Source: Pseudoneurospora amorphoporcata | Taxonomy: Eukaryota; Ascomycota; Sordariomycetes; Sordariales; Sordariaceae | DNA length: 64,000 nucleotides | Assembly (NCBI GenBank): GCA_033297205.1 | Contig: MU859177.1 | Location: 47,434-111,433 of the forward strand | Direction of reading: 5' to 3' | Shown here: piece by piece, positions 21,830 to 33,201 of the stretch | Layout of the letters: every line of letters begins with the position of its first letter | Position numbering within the stretch: position 1 is the first letter of the stretch | The notes under the pieces: model-generated | What the model was told of the DNA's origin: nothing | Databases searched by the model: none | What the model saw: only the letters and a program-made list of their open reading frames with translations | Position numbers and translations under genes: made by a program

Positions 21830-23332
21830 ATGGCTTCCGAAGACTCCACTTTCGACATCATCATCACCGGCGCCGGCCTGAGCGGCATCAACGCCGCCTA
21901 CTTGCTGCAGTCCGAGCTGCCCAACCACTCCTTCACCGTCCTTGAATCACGCGATGACATCGGCGGAACATGGGCCTTCTGGAAGTACCCCGGCGTCCGC
22001 TCCGACAGTGCCATGGCCCTGTTCGGCTTCCCTTGGTACCCGTGGACTGAGGGCACCAACATGGCCGATGCCCATCTCATCAAGAAGTACATGGAGGACG
22101 CCGCCGCGTCCCAGGGTATCGACAAGAAGATCCGCTTCAACCACCGCGTCACTTCAGAGAGCTGGGACAGTGAGGAGCAGAGATGGACGTTACACGTCGA
22201 TTTCACTTCCAGTGACGGCACCGTTTTCGAGAAGATCTTCAAGACGTCATGGCTAGTTAACGCCACCGGGTATTACAGCTACGAGAAGCCCCGGCCCACT
22301 GTCATTCCCGGCATCGAAAGGTTCCAGGGTGAAGTGGTACACCCTCAATTTTGGACCGATGAAGTGAAGTACGATCACAAGCGCATCATCATCATCGGCT
22401 CAGGTGCCACTGCCATCACCCTTCTTCCTGCCCTCGCCAAAACTGCCAAGCAAGTCACCATGCTCCAGCGCAGTCCATCATATGTCGTCAGCTTGCCAGC
22501 TAAAGACACACTCTTGCAATTCATGGAGAGGTTCATGCCAATCCAATGGGCGGTAAAGATTAACTGGTGGATCAGGATGCTTGCCGAGACTCTCTTTGTC
22601 CAGCTGCTCTTGAACTTCCCCAACTGGGGAAGAAAGTATGTCGTTGAGGCGATGCGCAGGCAGCTTCCCAAAGGTTTCGATGTTGACAAGCACTTCAACC
22701 CTCGGTACGATCCATTCGAGCAGCGCTTGTGCCTTTGCCCACGGGGAGATTTTTTCAAGGCTTTGCGTGGCCCCAACGCTTCCGTTGTTACCGATCATAT
22801 CGAGACCGTCACCGAAAACGGCATTCTGCTCAAGTCTGGGGAGACCCTCGAGGCCGACATGATCATCACCGCCACTGGTCTTTACATGGTTTTGCTCAAC
22901 AAAATCGACGTCTTCGTTGATGGTGTCCGCATCAATGATACCATCGGCCAGCGATACATATGGAATGGAGTCATGCTCGAGGGTATCCCCAATACAGGTT
23001 TTATCACCGGCTATGTGGCAGCCACTTGGACTCCTGGTGCCTCCACGAGGACGAGGCAGTTCATCAAGGTCATCAAGCATGCGGAGAAGACGGGAGCTAC
23101 CATTGCTGCCCCTTATATCGACAAGGCTGAGCGTGCACGACTTCCTAAGGAACCCTGTATTCCCAACAGCTCGACTTACATCACTGAAGTTCGTGACCGA
23201 CTTCCTCTGGTCGCCAATGTGGGCCCATGGAGGAACGGGAAGAACTGGATAGAGGATGCAATTCGGTTGTGGTTCGGATTGATTACAACTGGTATGCGGT
23301 TTACTTCATGGAACTGGGCCAAGAGTGACTAA
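21830..23332 (+). CDS. FAD-dependent monooxygenase, Baeyer-Villiger / FMO class
   Basis: Single-exon gene of 500 residues from ATG 21830. The FAD-binding motif GAGLSG is at residues 14-19, followed by GGTW..WKYPGVRSDS, which is conserved in this class. The Baeyer-Villiger fingerprint F-x-G-x3-H-x3-W is present as FQGEVVHPQFW at about residues 165-175. The NADPH-binding motif GSGATA follows near 190, and ITATGL sits in the C-terminal half. Such enzymes insert oxygen next to a carbonyl or oxidise soft nucleophiles using NADPH and O2; no transmembrane segment is evident. It faces a damaged VAO-type oxidase gene only 220 bp away, so the two may once have served one catabolic or secondary-metabolite step. 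That link is inference only. Confidence 0.9.
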   Translation: MASEDSTFDIIITGAGLSGINAAYLLQSELPNHSFTVLESRDDIGGTWAFWKYPGVRSDSAMALFGFPWYPWTEGTNMADAHLIKKYMEDAAASQGIDKKIRFNHRVTSESWDSEEQRWTLHVDFTSSDGTVFEKIFKTSWLVNATGYYSYEKPRPTVIPGIERFQGEVVHPQFWTDEVKYDHKRIIIIGSGATAITLLPALAKTAKQVTMLQRSPSYVVSLPAKDTLLQFMERFMPIQWAVKINWWIRMLAETLFVQLLLNFPNWGRKYVVEAMRRQLPKGFDVDKHFNPRYDPFEQRLCLCPRGDFFKALRGPNASVVTDHIETVTENGILLKSGETLEADMIITATGLYMVLLNKIDVFVDGVRINDTIGQRYIWNGVMLEGIPNTGFITGYVAATWTPGASTRTRQFIKVIKHAEKTGATIAAPYIDKAERARLPKEPCIPNSSTYITEVRDRLPLVANVGPWRNGKNWIEDAIRLWFGLITTGMRFTSWNWAKSD

Positions 23333-23552
23333 GGTATCGCCCTGACATCCAGTTGTAGAAAGTGGTACAAAGACGCCTGACATCCCCAGTTGGGCGACTG
23401 CTTTCAAGTGATGCTCAGCCCCTAGATACTCATTCCCTCGCCCTATATAACAGAAGAATAGTAATGTAATACGTCCAGCCTCCACTGTCACGATTACCGC
23501 TTCTGAATATCCTAATCGCCATCTAGATGATCAAGAATGATTCGTCTCCTTT

Positions 23553-25398
23553 TTAGCCGTCATACTCTTGGTTCTCTCTCAGGTGACGGAACCCGCTAGG
23601 CCATATTCCTTGCTTGCCTGGAGACAGAACGCCCCTGGGATCCAGAGTGTCCTATTCGGCATCGTCAGTCTTTCCTTCTTCGTACACTTGTTTGGCTGAT
23701 GAGGACTCAACTTGAGCTTCTCGACGAAGCGATTGTAGACGTGTCCGTTGAAGTCGTTCAAGCACGCGACAATAGATCTGCCAAGTGATGCATCAGCAAC
23801 TGAGTCATCGATCCTGGTCTCGACACACCAACACTCACCCATGTGGTTGACATGCGCTCTGTACATGCCATAACCCCTCTCCTTCGCCACCTTATGAAGC
23901 CCATAATACAGCTTCTTGATATTCTGCCTTTGCACAGGATCCGCCTGGTCTCAAGTAAACATGTTCATCAGCACCACATGCCTCTCATGCATAAAGAAGT
24001 CTGCCATCAACTCCACCCCGTTCTCCTCACAAATCGGCTTGCTCTTCTTCAGCCACTCCATCACCAACTTCCCCGACGACGGGATCACCGGCGCATAATC
24101 CCCATGCGCCGCCTTCCTATCCGTCTTACTCTTCGGAATCGGCCATTTAATCAACGGCAAACTCCAAAGCTGCGGCACACCCACAAACATGCTCCCATGT
24201 TCCACCGGTACCCTACCTGCATTCACCCCTTCTTCATCAGTATACAACGACCCCGAAATCGTCCCCGTCGGCGCCTTCTTCGCCAACACCTCCTTGATCT
24301 CCTCAAACTGCGCCTCTACCACCCTCTTGGGTCTGTACAGCCTGAACCGCGCATACCAATGTCCATACCCCGTCTCGAGCCTCAGGCCCTCCAGCCGCCA
24401 GTCCGGGATGGGCCCCTCACCTTTCCAGTAATCCTCTCTCCGTCCAGCGATACACAACATCTCAATCAGCGAAGCAAACCACACACAACTCGGGATCGTT
24501 CCATCACGCCGCATCTCGCTGAAAGCATCCACCATGACTTCCAGGTCGTCGAATAAGGGCATGCTAAAGCTGCACGACATGAACGCTTGCGGCTGCGGTT
24601 GCAGCCAGATGGACATTTTGGTGACAACGCCCAGGTTGGATTGCAGGAATAACCCTTCGATGGAAGGGCCGTAGGTGAATTTGGATAAGAAAGCGTTGGG
24701 CGAGTCGTTGGCGGTTATTCCCCATTGGCCCGTGCGGACGAGGTCTTCGCCGGAGGCGAGCATCACTTCGAGGCCGGCGATGAATTGGTGGTGGGTGAAG
24801 AGGGCGCCGAAGCCGGTTCCGCGGTCTAGGGTCTTTTCTCTGCGTTAACATCACCATCTGTTGCGAGGACAAAGGGGCGGGAGGAATAAAAGTTGAAAGA
24901 CTCACATTCCCCATCACACTCCCCCACCCCAAACTCGCTGTGCTCGGCCAGACTTTCTTCCCATGCTCAACACAATACCGATACAAATCAATAAATGTCA
25001 CCCAAGTTTTTGCCCCGCGAGAAAGTCCACAGCGGGATGGTGAACTCGTTAGCAATCTTCAGAATGGCGCTCAGCTGGTCCGTGGAGCTGGGACAGACGG
25101 CTGCGCTGGGGACTTTGCGCTTGGAGTTGGAGTTGGAGTTTTCCGCTGACTCGTCCTCGGCTGACTCGGCCTCGTGGAGGTCGTACGGGTTGATGTAATC
25201 GGATAAGGCAGAGTCGATGAGGACGGCGTCTGGGCCGAGGACGGAGATGAAGGCTTGGGTGGCTTTGGTCCACACTTGGTGGGTAATTCCCGGTGGGAGA
25301 ACGGGGGTGATGGGGAAACGCGGTTGACGCTCGTAGGTGGCTTGGGGAGCTGCTTCGTACTCAGGCTCGGTGTAGGTTGGGGGGATTTCGGTTGACAT
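23553..25398 (-). pseudogene. Vanillyl-alcohol-oxidase-type flavoprotein, multiply damaged
   Basis: The frame starts at 25398 and reaches the FAD-domain motif FSRGKNLG near 25005. It is directly followed, in another frame, by VTFIDLYRYC. In VAO / 4-cresol dehydrogenase relatives some 40-45 residues containing the FAD-contacting loop lie between these two motifs, so they are deleted. Further downstream come GSVMGN, an intron, FGALFTHHQF, YGPSIEGLFLQSNLGVVTKM and NMFT, then TGA at 23951-23953. The same frame continues DQADPVQRQNIKKLYYG and YRAHVNHM. A second intron, a frame change, NDFNGHVYNRFVEKLK, a further frame change with TAG at 23652-23654, and the normal ending RGVLSPGKQGIWPSG complete the gene. 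At least one internal deletion, two frameshifts and two nonsense codons make an active oxidase impossible. Intact relatives oxidise para-substituted phenols. Confidence 0.8.
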
Positions 25399-26118
25399 GG
25401 TTGCGGCTGGTGGTCAGGATTTGACGGGGTTTGAAAGGGTGAGTAGGTGAGATCTAGGACACGGATACGGTGCTGAAGGAGGTTTTGTACGGGTTATGGG
25501 CGGTGGGGATCACAACTACCACCAGATCTAGACCTTTCCCGCTTTCCCCTCATTGCCGTGGTTTGCAATGCTACGCATATATGTTATAGCCAGCGGGTAA
25601 TATGGAGTGAAGCATGACCTGCATGTTTTTGGGTCATCTCGAGAGATCTCCGCGATAAATCTGGCCAGCAGTGAAGAGTGTCGGATTGAAACGGAACATG
25701 CAAGGTTCTGGAGTGTCAGTCCGAGGAGGCCAATGGGGTAGGGTTTCTTTTTGCTGCAACGTGGCTGTCAACTTGGGGGCAGAGGTGGTTCCGAAGTCCC
25801 GGTATAAAATATGATGGATATGAGGGGTTGCGTAGGTGATGGAATGTTGATTTGAGTTAAACGCCCAAAATGGTGTTGATGCATCACATCATGGTCCTGT
25901 TTGTAAACATAGCAGATGCTGTGAAGGACCACACGACTTTCCACGATAAACGGTACCTCACTTGAGATATGGAAACCGGCATGATATCGCGCAAATTACA
26001 AAAAATTGCACATAGCAATGATCATGACCAGAGGTGGCACGACCACCAGGCAAAAATGTAAAATGGCGACGAAGAAAAACGACGGAAGGAGTGCGAAACA
26101 CCAAAAAGCTTTTATGCA
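25399..26118. other. Intergenic region upstream of the VAO-type pseudogene
   Basis: No open frame of interest and no clear repeat. The left part would have been the promoter of the minus-strand oxidase gene. A T run serving as Pol III terminator for the tRNA lies at about 26100-26107. Confidence 0.5.
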
Positions 26119-26191
26119 AGCCCGACGTGGGAATCGAACCCACAGCCTCAAGATTAGAAGTCTTGCGCGCTACCGATTGCGCCAGCCGGGC
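26119..26191 (-). tRNA. tRNA-Arg (anticodon UCU)
   Basis: A 73-nt cloverleaf without intron. The acceptor stem GCCCGGC pairs with GTCGGGC (one G-U), the anticodon loop is CTTCTAA with TCT at 26156-26158, and the T arm is GTGGG TTCGATT CCCAC. The D arm contains GCGCAATCGGTAGCGC. A T run follows on the minus strand as terminator. Confidence 0.95.
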
Positions 26192-27047
26192 TTTTGTTGT
26201 TGTCTCATTTCGGCCAGAAATATGAATCATAAAGAAGAGATCAAAGTGCGAGGAACGATCTCGATCCTTCTCGCAGAAAAACCGACTCGGTCAGCCGGGC
26301 GGCGGCTGTTGGCGGCCAAAATTCCTCACCTAGTGGTTTTTTGCTCCACCAAAATCATGGGGCTCCAAAAACACATGGGTGCACCATGATGCAAATCCGT
26401 CCACTGACATTGCCGCTTTTTTTGCAGTCCGCTTTCAAAAGTCCGCTAGTCCCAAGCCAAGACATGACAGGCGGATGCAAAGTTGCGGCAAGTGGAATCA
26501 GAAACTCTCTCGTCATTGTTCGCTCCAAGGAACGGCTAGGCTTGGCGGTTGGTTTGTTGACGTCGTTCGTGTTGGCGCGGTTAGTTGGCTGTTCTTTTGA
26601 TGTTGTTGCACAAAAGATGCGGACGGTTGGACAGTCAGGATCCCCCGTTGGCGGAGCTGGTGATCGGATGGAACTGCCCTGGTGGGCGTTCTGGTAGGCG
26701 ACTGCTGGGGCAGTCTAGGGGCGGCGCAGCTTGTGCGCGGGGTTTTGCCCGCCTTACGGTACTGCAACACCGTGTCAAGGCTCCAGTGCGCGGGGAGGCC
26801 GGGCACATCCGGCGCCTGGGCCGTCAGCCCCGGAGGGGCATTGTTATGCTTTCGAGTCACGTCGTCGCGGCGGCGTCTATGTTTCACCCCCTTCGTTCTT
26901 GGTCCTGAATTTGTGAGCGGCTGACAGCGCGTATAAAAAAAACTAAAAAAGCAGCACAGCGGCCGGCAGCAGAGATATCACTCATGGAGAAAAGTGAGCT
27001 CAGAAACGCCAGCCAAAAAAGAAGCAAATCGAACAAATCGAACAACA
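26192..27047. other. Intergenic region, GC-rich, before the Nudix gene
   Basis: No supported coding sequence. Short overlapping frames on both strands at 26500-26920 reflect high GC content. The last 100 bp, with an A-rich leader, precede the Nudix start codon. Confidence 0.5.
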
Positions 27048-27752
27048 ATGGCATCACAACAACCTGTTCCACGGGTGGGCGTCGCGGCGATCATCAGAGA
27101 TGCGGAGGGGAAGATGTTGGTGGGAGTGAGAAAGGGGTCTCATGGAGCCGGTACGTACCTCCCCACGTCTAAAGAGTCCTCAGCTCTTCCTTTTCCCTGT
27201 TCGTCGCACGGACTTCACGGACCTCATGACAGGTCACATGCCACAATGACCGTACCTTCCTAACAGCGTCGCTTCTGCTTACACGGACCACCTCTAACTG
27301 GGAAAACAGGAACATTGCAATTTCCCGGTGGCCATCTCGAATTCGGGGAGGATTACTTTGAGTGCGCTGTGAGGGAGACGCTGGAAGAGACGGGCTTGAA
27401 GGTCCGCGCTGAGAAGGATGTGACCTTCACCAACGATATCTTTGAGGCGGAGAACAAGCACTACATCACCATCTTTGTTTCTTGCAAGAGGCTTGACGAG
27501 CAGCAGAAGCCCGAGGTAAGTCTTGCCAGCCAGTTGTTTGGACTCTGAAGAGATCTGTACGCTAACCTGTATGTGTCCTTACAGATAATGGAGCCGCTGA
27601 AATGCGAGAGCTGGACGTGGATGAGTGAGGCCGAGCTCAGGGAGTTCATGGCCACCGAAGATGGCAAAAAGCGACTCTTTTTGCCCATCATCAACTTGTT
27701 CAACGACCGGTTCAAGGTGCCTGGCAGTCTAACGACGGATTTGCTGAAATAA
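27048..27752 (+). CDS. Nudix hydrolase
   Basis: Three exons in phase: 27048-27150, 27310-27515 and 27585-27752, giving 158 residues. Donors are GTACGT and GTAAGT; acceptors are ACAG. The Nudix box G-x5-E-x7-RE-x2-EE-x-G lies at residues 42-63 (GGHLEFGEDYFECAVRE, then EETG), complete with the metal-binding glutamates. The protein is about the length of single-domain NUDT1/NUDT15-like enzymes, which hydrolyse nucleoside diphosphate-linked substrates such as oxidised or surplus nucleotides in the cytosol. The start is the first ATG in frame; an in-frame GTG lies further upstream. The substrate cannot be read from the sequence. Confidence 0.93.
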
Positions 27753-30031
27753 TCCAATAGCCCGTGAACTTGGGGGCTCTGGAAATGATCACTGGGTGCT
27801 CTGGTCACTGTAGAGCCAGCTCGCGTTATGTTTACATCCGAGTGGTGGCCATGGCCAGGGAAAAGGGGGAGGGCCCGTGCGCATGGTGTCCATAACGTCG
27901 AGTGTAGACGCTGATCCAGGGTTTGAGCGAGATACCTCTGGAGTTCTGGGTTCCTTTTTGTTTGTTACAGCTGGATTTGGCAATGGGGGTCTTCTGAATG
28001 AAGTATCAGCTCGAATGGACATGGCTGATATGTTATGGTTTCTTTGGTTCACTTTCTGTTTTTCACTTGCTCACCCAAGCCACCTCCACTCGTTCCGACT
28101 ACAGCCTAGACGGTCTTGGGACGGGCCTAGACGTGATCGTATTTCAAAACAAGCATCGCCATTCCTTGAGAACCTCGATGTTCTGGATGGCTGTGGATCC
28201 TCGTGGCCATTGTGATGTGCAAGACCTGTTGGGGACGCAGAGCACGTAGGGGTGTCTCAATCCCGTTTTAGAGTGTCTGGTGGACCTTGCTAACATGTGC
28301 CCCTCAAGGAAGTTAAGGCGGATTTGTTACCCACCCGGGTGTTGTTCGATATTTGCGCTCGAAGCCAGACGGATGTTAGCCGATTAGATATTATCTCATT
28401 CCAGTTTGGTATGCTTTAGAAGCTCGTTGAGTAGTAAACTTTCGGGTCCGGGAGGGGACTCAGGGAGGGCATTCTGACTTGTGTAGCCAGCTGAGCTTCC
28501 CTTGTTCTCACCACTCTTTTCAATGATGCCAGGCCGCTGGAGTAGACGAAGATAAGCTCGACTACGCAGCAATGGAGAATTTGGACCAAAGGAAAAGCGC
28601 TGAATGAATTGACGCAAAAAGAATTTATCGCAACCGACCAGCGACACCGCAGAGATGAAGTCTTATCCGATAGAAAAGGAAAAGAAGGTTAAAGCGGCGA
28701 ACGCCCCGCAGTGCCACTTTTGGTGCTACATGATCCATAGCCGGTCGGCTCAGGTACGTAAATCGTGCAGATTGCATCGCTGAAAATGTTTCAACCCAGG
28801 ATGACCTCTACTTGTTTTTCCTCTCTCTTCTTTAGTTGGTGTCAACAGCACGGGCCTTGGTCGAATTCAACAAACCGTCATTTCTTCCTTCTTGACACCA
28901 AGCCCCCGAAGCACCAACATATCACGGTCGACCTACTTAGATGATCCTTTTCTGATAGAGCCTATGATTGACCGCCCTCTATCCGCGCTAAATCCGGACA
29001 GATCGGAGGACTATCGGACCCCTTGAGAATGGTTTGGCTTCTGGACTTATGAAGTTTCGACCTGGTCTGCGATCCTCGGACTGTGTGTTGTAGACCAGCC
29101 ACTGCGTATAATCATCCCGGCCCTGAAACGTGCATTTTCTTGTTGCTCTCGGGGTTTTTCATCTTCTCAACATCCATCATCCATGCTGTGCCCGACAAAT
29201 TGTGGACGATTTCTGCATCTTTCAATCGGTCATCAGCACACGATGTCGACTGATCTAGCCTAAATGGGTTAGCCCACTTCAGGAGAAGCTCCGAGTTCCT
29301 TCTAACAGGGAGCCCAGCCAGGCAAGGCGGGTTCAGTTAAGGCAGTACCTGGCTCTTGATAGCATCCCCACAAAAGTGCAAAAGATCAGTCTCTTTTTGC
29401 CCCACCCAGTGTGTCCCGACAGAGCTCGAAGAAGGACCCGTCTGGCGGCGTTGGTGCCGTGAATGCGGGTTGTGACTGGTGAGTGGCAGGCTGCGTGCTT
29501 CTGCTGTGCAAGGCCTGCTGCCACTCTTTTGCTAGGGTCACTCATTTCTCGTCGATCCAGAAAACGGCCACAGCTTTCATCATCCACGGGCCACACTCTC
29601 GGCTTGCACACCAAAACGAACGAACGCCCAGTGCATCGTTCCCCTCCATCCCGTCATTGCCCTCTCCGCCCTGAATGCTCCTCCACCGGACTCCTTCGCC
29701 ACGGTGATCTTATCGAAAACCCCATCTACCACCCCCTCGCCCAGCTCCTGGCACCACCACTCCGCCAATTCCCGCCTTTTGCAAAAGACGTACTCCAACC
29801 AAAACCAACAAGTCAGCAGGAATCTCCACGTTGGCGCCTTCCAGGACTGAGCTCTTTTCTCCTTCGACTCGACCGAGCGCCAGGAAGTCGAGCCATTAGT
29901 CGGGTTGCCAGTCAATTCAGCCAGCCAGCCAGCCAGCCAGCCAGTGCTTCGTGGAGCTTCATTGTCCGAGTCGGGACATCTAAACCGAATCCGTCCTCCA
30001 ACGCTCGCCGGGCACTTAAAGCTGCGCTATC
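27753..30031. other. Intergenic region upstream of the zinc-cluster activator
   Basis: No supported gene in 2.3 kb. A 250-codon plus-strand frame at 29463-30215 has low-complexity, Pro/Ser/Arg-rich composition and overlaps the leader and start of the activator, so it is probably promoter and 5' UTR. A (CAGC)n-type tetranucleotide run lies at 29918-29943. Confidence 0.5.
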
Positions 30032-33000
30032 ATGCCTATCGACGACAGCCAAAGCGCGATTAGCGTCGCCTCGGAAGGGAGTCCATGTGTCGACCACCCA
30101 TCTATTGGGCCTTCCCACGATAGCTTCGACATTCACCAACATCATCTTGTCGCCCACCACCCGCCACCGGGCGCTTCTGTCTACCCCCCTTCGGCCCCCT
30201 TTTCTGGTGCTCTGAACCCTCGGAGTTGTGTAACATGTCGGAGACGCAAGGTTTGTCTTTCATCCGCTCCTCATTCCCCGTATCATTTCGTCCTTTCCGG
30301 GTCCGTCTGTATGCCGTGGACCCGCTGACACCTTATCAGGTTCGGTGCGACAAACATATGCCATGCTCCAACTGCCGGAGGGCACAGATCCCATGCATCT
30401 TCCCAGCCCCTGGTCGGGCGCCGCGCCGACCAAGACCAAAAGACCCAAATGCGCCATCGAAACAGCCGTCGAGCGAGCGGGAGCTGGAGCTGATGAAGCG
30501 CCTGCGAAAACTCGAGGGAATTGTCGAAGAACTTAGCGGTCAGATCGAACTTGAGGCGGTGCGACAGCCGTTCAGCTCCAGTAACTCTCCTGAAGCAGGC
30601 ATGGGAGGACACGATGCGGACGGCCACACGCCGGGTGCAACCCGAGCCGGCGATAAACCCGGAACCCCGAATGGAAGCAATTTTGGCAAGAACTCGCCTT
30701 CCACCGGAACCGGTATGGGCACAGATAGGAGTGGCGCGCATAGTCTGCAGACACAACTCAACAGGCCTCCTTTTGGCCCATCAAGGAGAATATCATCCGA
30801 CATCAACAGACAGTTTGGTCGCTTGGTTCTCAACGAGAAGGGTGTTACCAGATATGTCAGCAGTGGATTCTGGTCTGCCATCAATGATGAGGTAGGACGT
30901 TCCCTCTTGTTATTTCCCATACATGATACTCACCCAGACACAGCTGGACGAAATCCGTCGAGAAACCCTCGATTGCGGCCACCATGAGTCCGACGACTCC
31001 GATGACGAGGCTTCTCCCGAATCCGTTGATCAACCCGTCAGCTATTCAGATCATCAATCTTTCATCTTCGGGTATCGCTCTGCCGATGTCGACCTAAGAC
31101 CCCTGCATCCGCTGCCCTCGCAAATCCCTTTCATGTGGCAGATGTTCCAGGAGAACGTCGATCCAATACTGAAGGTGCTTCATGTACCCTCGATGACCAA
31201 GACGATACGCCACGCCCGGAACAACATGGACAGCCTCACGCCTTCGACAGAAGCCTTGATGTTCGCAATCTACTATTCTGCTGTTGCCTCCATGGATAAA
31301 GATGAAGTATGGCCACCCCTGTTACTCTTTATTTTTGGTCCTCTTCTTACACTGTTTAGGTCAAAATGAATTTCGGCGCCGACAAAGACTTCCTCGTCCA
31401 GCAATATCGATTTGCTCTTGAACAGGCCCTAGCGAGAGCCAACTTTACGATCACGCCCGATCTCACCCTCGCCCAGGCATTTCTCCTCTTCCTCATCCTC
31501 GTCCGCCGCCACGATGACACAAGGTTCGCCTGGACCTTGACCGGCCTACTTATTCGCATCAGCCAGGCTCTGGGCCTTCATCGAGACGGAACGAACTTCC
31601 CCAACATCAGCCCTTTCGAGGTAGAAATGAGGCGCCGTATCTTTTGGGCTGTATGTGTCTTGGATCTCCGCTCCGCTGAGGACCAGGGTACCGATCTCAC
31701 TCTCGTCGACCGCACTTTCGATACCCAGCTTCCTCTTAACGTCAACGATTCCGATATCTCGCCAGATATGAAGGATTTCCCAGAGTCAAGAGACGGGCCG
31801 ACGGATATGACCTTCTCCTTAATCCGATATGAGATTTGCACTCTGGCGAGACGTCTGCACACGGCATCGTCAGCCATGGCGCCTCTCTGCGCCGGAGACG
31901 CTGCAAGCTCGTTAGAAGAGCGCGAGGAAATGCTTGCCGAGCTACACAGGCGTGTTGAGGAAAAGTATCTCCGGTATCGCTCTTGCCTGGATAATCCCAT
32001 GTACTGGTTGGCTGCAAACATTGCACGAGTCATGGTTGCCAAGATGACCCTGGTGATATATCAGCCCGTGCTGTTCCCAGGACCCGACAGTGAAGAGTTG
32101 TCGGACGAGTTACGGGAACGTCTCTTCAACTCCGCCATCGAAGTGTTCGAGACGAATCACATTCTTAATACCGACCCAAAAACCAAACCATGGAGGTGGC
32201 TGTTCCAGACATACACACAATGGCAAGCCGTGGCGTATCTTTTGATCGAAGTATCGCATAAGGCATGGGGGCCTGCATCAGAGCGTGCTTGGGGTGCTCT
32301 GAACTCGGTGTATACAGCACCAAAAGAGTACGAGCTTGAGAAGCTTGCATCCCATACAGCTGTCTGGCTCCCCATCAAGAAGATGTACTTCAAGGCCAAG
32401 AGGCATCGTGAAGCGGAGACCGCCCGTCTTCGTGCCAATCCTCAAGCTGCCATGCAGCTCGAGCTGGAAGACAAGTCCAGACCCGCTCCGACCACTTTCG
32501 GAGCATTGTCAGTCACAGAGGAGATTAGCATCACGGTGGGCCGTGAACGCTGGAGGAAACTCGTCAATGCGCCACCCCTACCAGCTGAGCCGGTGCCACC
32601 CCCAAGGCAGCCAACGCCCGAGATCCCCCAAACTGTCCAGCAGCAAATCAACGAAGTTCGCACCAATGACAACAGCCACCCTACTGAGAATATGGGTGTT
32701 CCAAAACCAGAGATGATGGACTTCCTAGAACCCACCATGACCAATCAGTCTTTTAATCCTCAAGAATTCATTCCCTTATGGCGCGGGCCTTCTTTCGACC
32801 CAAGCCGTCAACCTGTTTACGGATTCCCCAATGGCGACATTCCACGGATTGACAACGCGGCGAACTTCAACCCCGCAGCAATACCCGACTTCAATCGTAG
32901 CAGCACACCGGCATCCGCAGGCGGTAATCAGCTGCACCACACGCCCGGCCCGGGACCAAACATGAACACAGCTCAGGGGATGCAGGTTCAGTCGCCCGTG

Positions 33001-33201
33001 AAAGACGAGAATGCACCATGGTTATGGCCCGGCGCGGGGTTGCCCGAAATGCTCCGGGTACCCAATTTCCAGGTTGAAGATATGGACGTTAATATGGATG
33101 AGGGTTTCGACTGGCAAAACTGGCAGGAGAGCCTTGGTAGGTTTGAGATGGAAACTAATGGCGGATCAGCGGCCACCAGCACTTGGGGCCCAGCAATCTA
33201 G
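30032..33201 (+). CDS. Zn2Cys6 (Gal4-type) fungal-specific transcription factor
   Basis: Four exons in phase: 30032-30250, 30340-30891, 30944-31306 and 31360-33201, giving 991 residues. The zinc cluster SCVTCRRRKVRCDKHMPCSN, continued by the sixth Cys in C-x6-C spacing, lies near residues 67-95. The first intron falls between its Lys and Val codons. A linker rich in Pro and Arg and a short coiled coil (LMKRLRKLEGIVEELSGQI) follow. The middle homology region (PF04082 type) includes RISQALGLHRDG and EMRRRIFWAVCVLDLR near residues 443-480. The C-terminal half is Pro/Gln/Asn-rich and ends in an acidic stretch, as in activation domains. It is a nuclear DNA-binding regulator; its targets cannot be told. 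Its 3' flank is duplicated downstream of the first NLR gene. Confidence 0.93.

Noticed and set aside
29463..30215. 250-codon plus-strand frame before the zinc-cluster gene
   Set aside because: Low-complexity Pro/Ser/Arg sequence that overlaps the activator start in another frame; better explained as promoter and 5' UTR.
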